Positions 60,118 through 64,000 of a stretch of 64,000 bases of DNA are shown here, one piece after another. The position numbers and the translations under genes were made by a program. Location of the stretch: contig NC_091382.1 of the NCBI RefSeq assembly GCF_038502225.1, positions 10,926,602 to 10,990,601 on the forward strand. The letters run 5' to 3'. Position 1 is the first letter of the stretch. Each line of letters opens with the position of its first letter. This DNA comes from Cherax quadricarinatus. Its lineage: Eukaryota; Arthropoda; Malacostraca; Decapoda; Parastacidae. The notes under the pieces are model-generated. The model was not told the origin of the DNA. It did no database searches and saw nothing but the letters and a program-made list of their open reading frames with translations.

Positions 60118-60530
60118 TTACTACTACTACTGCAACCACCACCACCACCCTGCCAGATGAGTGTAAGACAGAAACCTTTATTTGTCCTGCTTGATGGTAG
60201 GAGTGCCATTTTTTTTTTGTTGTTGTTTGTTTGTTTTATAAACACAAGATAAGAGGTATATCATGGTAGTACTTTTACTTACAATTATGTCACAATACAC
60301 ATGTATGTATATATTTATGTATACACACTCATCTGAGTATTCTTTGGTTTTTCTTAATAGTTCTTGTTCTTATTTTCCTTTCTTATTCATGGGAAAGTGG
60401 AATAAGAATTGTTCCTCCATAAGCCATGCGTGTCATAAAAGTCAACTATGCGAGACGTTCACCCGCTCTGCCTGTTGTATCCCAACAAGCGAGCATGTCT
60501 GATTCCTGTATTATCCAGGGCTTAACAAGA
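59905..60530 (+). mobile_element. Retroposon M, copy expanded by a TAC-type array
   Basis: It aligns with the complete M at 62229-62706: tggtagacagcaaccaccca before the array, then ctgccagatgagtgtaagac, cttgatggtaggagtgcc, ttcttgttcttattttcctt and aagccatgcgtgtcataaaa. Where the complete copy has gggaggtactactgtcctgc this one has a 200-bp array. The 3' part beyond about 60530 is missing or diverged. Confidence 0.8.
59929..60131. repeat. 12/15-bp TAC-type variable array
   Basis: About ten units of ctactactggta, one 18-bp unit, then a pure (CTA)n run. All six frames give low-complexity peptides that are not genes. Confidence 0.93.
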
Positions 60531-60572
60531 GGGTACATATAAAAATGAGAACAATGGCTATAGTTTACTTAA

Positions 60573-60784
60573 CCCTTAAACTGTCCAAACAGATTTACAT
60601 TCACACGCGTAGTGCTCCAAAAGTAGATGTACGTTTTTTTTTTACGTATTTTTAAATATAACAAAAAAAAAAGTAGATCAATTTTTTTTACATGTTTTTA
60701 AAATGTGAAAAAAAAAAATCTACATTTTTTTGCATACTTTCAAATGTTGAAAAAACGTAGATCTACGTTTGGACAGTTTAATGG
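60573..60784. mobile_element. piggyBac-like MITE with TTAA flanks
   Basis: TTAA at 60569-60572 and 60785-60788 flank ends cccttaaactgtccaaac and gtttggacagtttaatgg, an 18-bp terminal inverted repeat with one mismatch. TTAA plus a CCC start is the piggyBac signature. The interior is A/T runs with further inverted gtagatctacgtt/acgtttttttt parts. 212 bp; no coding capacity. Confidence 0.8.
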
Positions 60785-60788
60785 TTAA

Positions 60789-61290
60789 TAAAATAAAGAG
60801 AGGGAATACACCATTATCTTAGTATAACATAGTATAACAATTGACTTGTGAGACTTATTACCAGGAGGGGGTAGGAACGTTACCAGTAACACGGACTTGT
60901 ACTCTCTCTCAGTTCACCGACCAGCCAACCCGAGCTCCGCCCCAAGTGGCCCACTACACACTCTGGTGTTCACAGCTCCTACTCACAGGCCCTCTCTCTA
61001 CCTCCCTAGTTGTTTCCTTGGCTTATATTGTCTTTTCTTCAACCCCCTTTAACCCCAGGTTTTGGGAGTCGCCCTCCATGGGGCACAAAGGAACGGCACC
61101 AGGAGTCTTGCTGTGCCAAGGCGAGGGGTGTGACAATTTACACTGGTCATTCAAGTAAATTTTTGACCTTACAAGCACAGTTGACCTACATTACAACTAA
61201 AATGCTTACTAAAAATGAAAATAGAACCTTTAAGTTTGGATGTTTGTGCATGGATGTAGTACACATGACAAGATAGAGATTATTTTTTTT
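60789..61290. other. No recognisable feature
   Basis: Short chance frames only (105 codons at most). Confidence 0.4.
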
Positions 61291-61373
61291 ATTATTATTA
61301 TTATTATTAACACACTGGCCGATTCCCACCAAGGCAGGGTGGCCCGAAAAAGAAAAACTTTCACCATCATTCA
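61291..61373 (-). mobile_element. Fragment sharing the retroposon M 3' end
   Basis: A (TTA)n run (61292-61310) is followed by ccaaggcagggtggcccgaa and aaagaaaaact, the complement of the M terminal text near 62655-62690 (gtttttctttttgggccgcc, ctgcctcggtggga). Confidence 0.6.
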
Positions 61374-61449
61374 CTCCATCACTGTCTTGCCAGAAGGGTG
61401 CTTTACACTACAGTTTTTAAAGCACCCTTCTGGCAAGACAGTGATGGAG
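61374..61449. repeat. Hairpin with perfect 31-bp stem, 14-base loop
   Basis: 61374-61404 (ctccatcactgtcttgccag...) and 61419-61449 are exact reverse complements, separated by 14 bases. It adjoins the M-like fragment. It could be a folded repeat or a small hairpin RNA precursor; nothing shows expression. Confidence 0.9.
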
Positions 61450-61599
61450 ATGATTGTGAATGTTATAAATGAAAAGAATTTGGATGTCCTGGCTCTTTGA
61501 AACAAAGGTGAAAGGGGTAGTAGGAGTGTTTCAGTGGGGAGAAATAATTGGGATTAGGTCAGGAGTTTCCAATAGTTAGAGCTAAGGAATGTGTAAAGT

Positions 61600-61795
61600 A
61601 AAAGGACACAAGTGCAACTAATGTGACATTTTTGTTGTGGCAACGTTTCGCTCTCCAGGAGCTTTGTCAAGCCATTACAAACAATACATGGACACAGAGG
61701 GTATATATAGGCTCAGAGTGAGGTGCAATACTAGTGGTAGTAGTAGTAGTAGTGATATAAGTTATAGTAGTACCTATGGAGGTACTACTATAAGA
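61600..61795 (+). mobile_element. Foldback-family K, half copy with (GTA)n
   Basis: ttgttgtggcaacgtttcgc, tctccaggagctttgtcaag, ccattacaaacaatacatgg and a gtagtagtagtagtagtga array match the left half of K at 23378. Confidence 0.75.
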
Positions 61796-62216
61796 GCAAT
61801 TAATTAATTAGAGCAATTAACTCGCACATGAGTAAAAGGATATAAAAGCTATTACTTGGGTAACATCAAAATAGGTTAGACAAATATTTCTATTGTGTTT
61901 ACTTATAGTATGAAGGGAGCAGAGAAAGCCATTATCATGCCTAGGTATTTCAGGCAGACTTTACCTAATACTTATAGACTACTTTTTTCTAGACAGGTGA
62001 AGAGTGGAAGAATACAAACAAACAGTCAATCTTCACTCTATTGTTAATATGAGGTAGTACAATTTATGACAGTCTTACATTTTGAAGTACAAAATTAGCT
62101 TCTTGTACAGTGGTAGAATACAAATGTTATATATTTCAATTTTATTATTAATATGAGGTAGTACAATTTATGATAGCCAGTTTGTGATACAGTCAATCAT
62201 ACATTTTTAAGTTTGT
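61796..62216. other. AT-rich DNA with a diverged short repeat
   Basis: A segment containing aatatgaggtagtacaattt occurs at 62047-62066 and 62151-62170, and once more (atatgcggtagtacaatta) at 62733-62751 beyond retroposon M. Spacing of the first two is about 104 bp. Confidence 0.6.
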
Positions 62217-62228
62217 AATTAAGTTCAT

Positions 62229-62706
62229 AGGTAGTAGGTTGGTAGAAAGCAACCGCCCAGGGAGGTACTACTGTCCTGCCAAATGAGTGTAGAATGAAAG
62301 CCTGTACGTACTTGTTTTACACGATGGTAGGATTGCTGGTGTCTTTTGTCCGTCTCATAAATATGCGAGATTCCAGGTACGTCTTGCTACTTGTACTTAA
62401 ACTTAGGTGACACTACACATACATGTACAAGCATATATATACACACCCTTCTGGGTTTTCTTGTATTTTCTTTCTAGTTCTTGTTCTTGTTTATTTCCTC
62501 ATATCTCCATGGGGAAGTGGAACAGAATTCTTCCTCCGTAAGCCATGCGTGTCATAAGAAGCGACTAAAATGCCGGGAGCAAGGGGCTAGTAACCCTTTC
62601 TCTTGTATAAATTACTAAATTTTACTAAATTTAAAAAGATAAACTCTTGTTTTTCTTTTTGGGCCGCCCTGCCTCGGTGGGATATTGCTGGTTTGTTGAA
62701 AAAAAC
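62229..62706 (+). mobile_element. Retroposon M, complete, 12-bp TSD
   Basis: Bounded by aattaagttcat at 62217-62228 and 62707-62718. It is 478 bp, starting aggtagtaggttggtagaaa and ending cctcggtgggatattgctgg, tttgttgaaaaaaac, an A-rich tail. No open frame and no obvious tRNA head. TSD and tail fit LINE-driven retroposition. Confidence 0.85.
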
Positions 62707-63649
62707 AATTAAGTTCATTTACTCTATTATTGATATGCGGTAGTACAATTAATGATAAAAACATACATTATAAGTTTGTAAAAATGGCTTAATAGTTTAG
62801 GTATAATAAAGACTTTAGGGGAGTTGCTTTAAATTTGATTGGGATTGATGATGGTGATGATTATTATTATTATTATTTTTGAGTATAATCCTAAACTGAT
62901 TTGTGGGCCTGGGACCTCTTGCTGCTTCAGGTATAGAGAGTTGCAGATCTTAGGGCCCTTTATGTGCATTACATTTTTGCAAAGTGTGCGATGGACACGA
63001 GGGATATCAAAAAGTGTTTTGTGCCTCGTGTTATGCCTGTGTGTTGTGTGCTGTCTAGGAGAAGTTTGAGTGGAGGGTTGATATTGGAGTTTAATGTTTT
63101 GTACATGTAGTAGGCACAATAATAAGTGTGTATATTAAGTAAGTAGATGTTTTTAAAGAGAGGTGGTGTGTGTTGTCTGGCACTGGAGTTTGTGATGATC
63201 CTCACTGTTGCTTTTTGTTGGGTTATTAAAGGTTTGAGACGATTGGCCGTGGTAGATCCGCAAGTACAAATACCTCAGGTGAGGTTAGGGTATATTAGAG
63301 AGCGATATAAGGTAAGGAGGGCCCGTTGGGGTACATTGTATCGTATCTTGGAAAGGATAGTACCTACTGTTTTGGCAACTTTGTTAGTTATATGCTGAAT
63401 GTGGGTCTGAAATTTAAGATTACAGTCAAGGTGGAGACCTAGAAATTTGCCCTCAGTGTGTCTTGTAATGGGTGAACCATTTATTGATATGTTTAGCTGG
63501 ATATTTGATGCTCTGCTTCCAAAAAGCATGAAGTAGGTTTTTTCTGTATTGAGGGTAAGTAAGTTTGTTGGTAGTCAGTCATTCAGTTTGATATTTTAAG
63601 TAGCTCGCCGTTTACAGTGCTACTAAGTGTAGCCGGGTTTGTGTGGGAG

Positions 63650-63677
63650 AAGACAGACAGACAGACAGACAGGCAGA
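63650..63677. repeat. (ACAG)n microsatellite inside RT pseudogene
   Basis: About six ACAG/GCAG units, located where the LINE D protein continues after ADDTT. It is an insertion or expansion within coding sequence. Confidence 0.85.
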
Positions 63678-63967
63678 CAAGTGGTGTCATCTGCGATTAG
63701 AACTGGTTTAAGGAGCTGCAATGCATTCGGGAGGTCATCGATGTAAATAAGAAAGAATAGAGGACCTAGGTCACTTGCCTGTGGCACTCCAACAACTACA
63801 GGCTGAGTATTGGAGGTCATGCCATTTGTTTACCAATAAGATAGACGAGAAGATTTTAGGTAATTGAACGAGCGTCCTCCAACCCCGTAATGCCCTAGTT
63901 TTAGGTGCAAGATATTGAGGTCGTCTGTATCAAATGCTTTCCGTAGGTCTACGAAGAGTCCCACAGG

Positions 63968-64000
63968 ATAGTAGTAGTAGTGGTGGTGGCGGCGGTGGTG
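63968..64000 (+). repeat. Trinucleotide (GTA/GTG/GCG) run at the window edge
   Basis: tagtagtagtggtggtggcg continuing to the last base. Confidence 0.8.

Larger units (their letters stand above)
62837..64000 (-). pseudogene. LINE D relative, decayed, continues past the window
   Basis: Minus-strand fragments parallel LINE D. The RT palm is at 63623-63900 (VVVGVPQASDLGPLFFLIYI, IADDTT where LINE D has FADD). The thumb is at 63275-63529 (SINGSPITRHTEGKFLGLHL, TILSKIRYNVPQRALLTLYR), and the C-terminal part at 62860-63205 (IITNSSARQHTPPLFKNIYL, NTRHKTLFDIPRVHRTLCKN). Several frameshifts separate them. A CTGT-type microsatellite interrupts the palm just after the active site, and the 3' end runs into an (ATT)n tail (62858-62878). 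Confidence 0.85.

Noticed and set aside
59861..60245. Poly-Val, poly-Tyr and poly-Ser frames
   Set aside because: Translations of the TAC-type array in different frames.

Overview
The window is animal nuclear DNA made almost entirely of transposable elements and tandem repeats. I find no host protein gene, no rRNA and no free-standing tRNA gene. Every long open frame that I recognise belongs to a non-LTR retrotransposon (LINE), and most of the other long frames are by-products of minisatellites whose period gives open frames. Arthropod-style LINEs, tRNA-headed SINEs whose sequence I associate with decapod crustaceans, and pogo/Tigger-, hAT- and piggyBac-like short DNA elements suggest a decapod crustacean. 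That assignment is inference from familiarity, not from a search.

Four main LINE families occur, named here A to D. LINE A has one large frame of 1184 codons (37530-41084, minus strand): a 2A-like motif, a PHD/RING-like zinc finger, an APE-type endonuclease and a reverse transcriptase. A second copy (47242-48897 and 53093-53846, plus strand) is split by LINE B. LINE B encodes an unusual first region with three CCCH zinc fingers, then endonuclease and reverse transcriptase. Its longest copy is 48898-53092, and close or partial copies lie at 10678, 11834-14211, 15835, 18075, 30195, 34890 and 44110. LINE C (3076-4216) sits inside a GT microsatellite. LINE D (18736-22026) is flanked by a 52-bp direct repeat, and a relative runs off the right edge (62837-64000). 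Fragments of RNase H-bearing LINEs lie at 2901-3028, 33040-33545 and 44881-45789.

Non-autonomous elements are layered on top. tRNA-headed SINEs share one head and middle but carry at least three different 3' tails; one tail shares a block with LINE A and one is the LINE B 3' end. Other short retroposons are called E, J and M here; E, J and M each have an insertion with 12-13 bp target-site duplications. A dispersed family of inverted-repeat elements with an AAACGTTTCG-like core includes a hairpin with perfect 69-bp arms. A pair of LTR-like 0.9-kb elements lies at 29353 and 45898.

Seven large tandem arrays are present: 17 bp (53-602), 32 bp (2613-2900), 27 bp (6505-7674), 32 bp (26441-28979), a compound array (54356-55600), 24 bp (about 56450-56878) and 12/15 bp (59929-60131). 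For five of them a transposable-element origin can be read directly: the palindromic repeat, an RNase H LINE coding segment, the SINE tail, a Tigger-like element and retroposon M. Repeated birth of minisatellites inside mobile elements, together with deep nesting, is the main story of this window.
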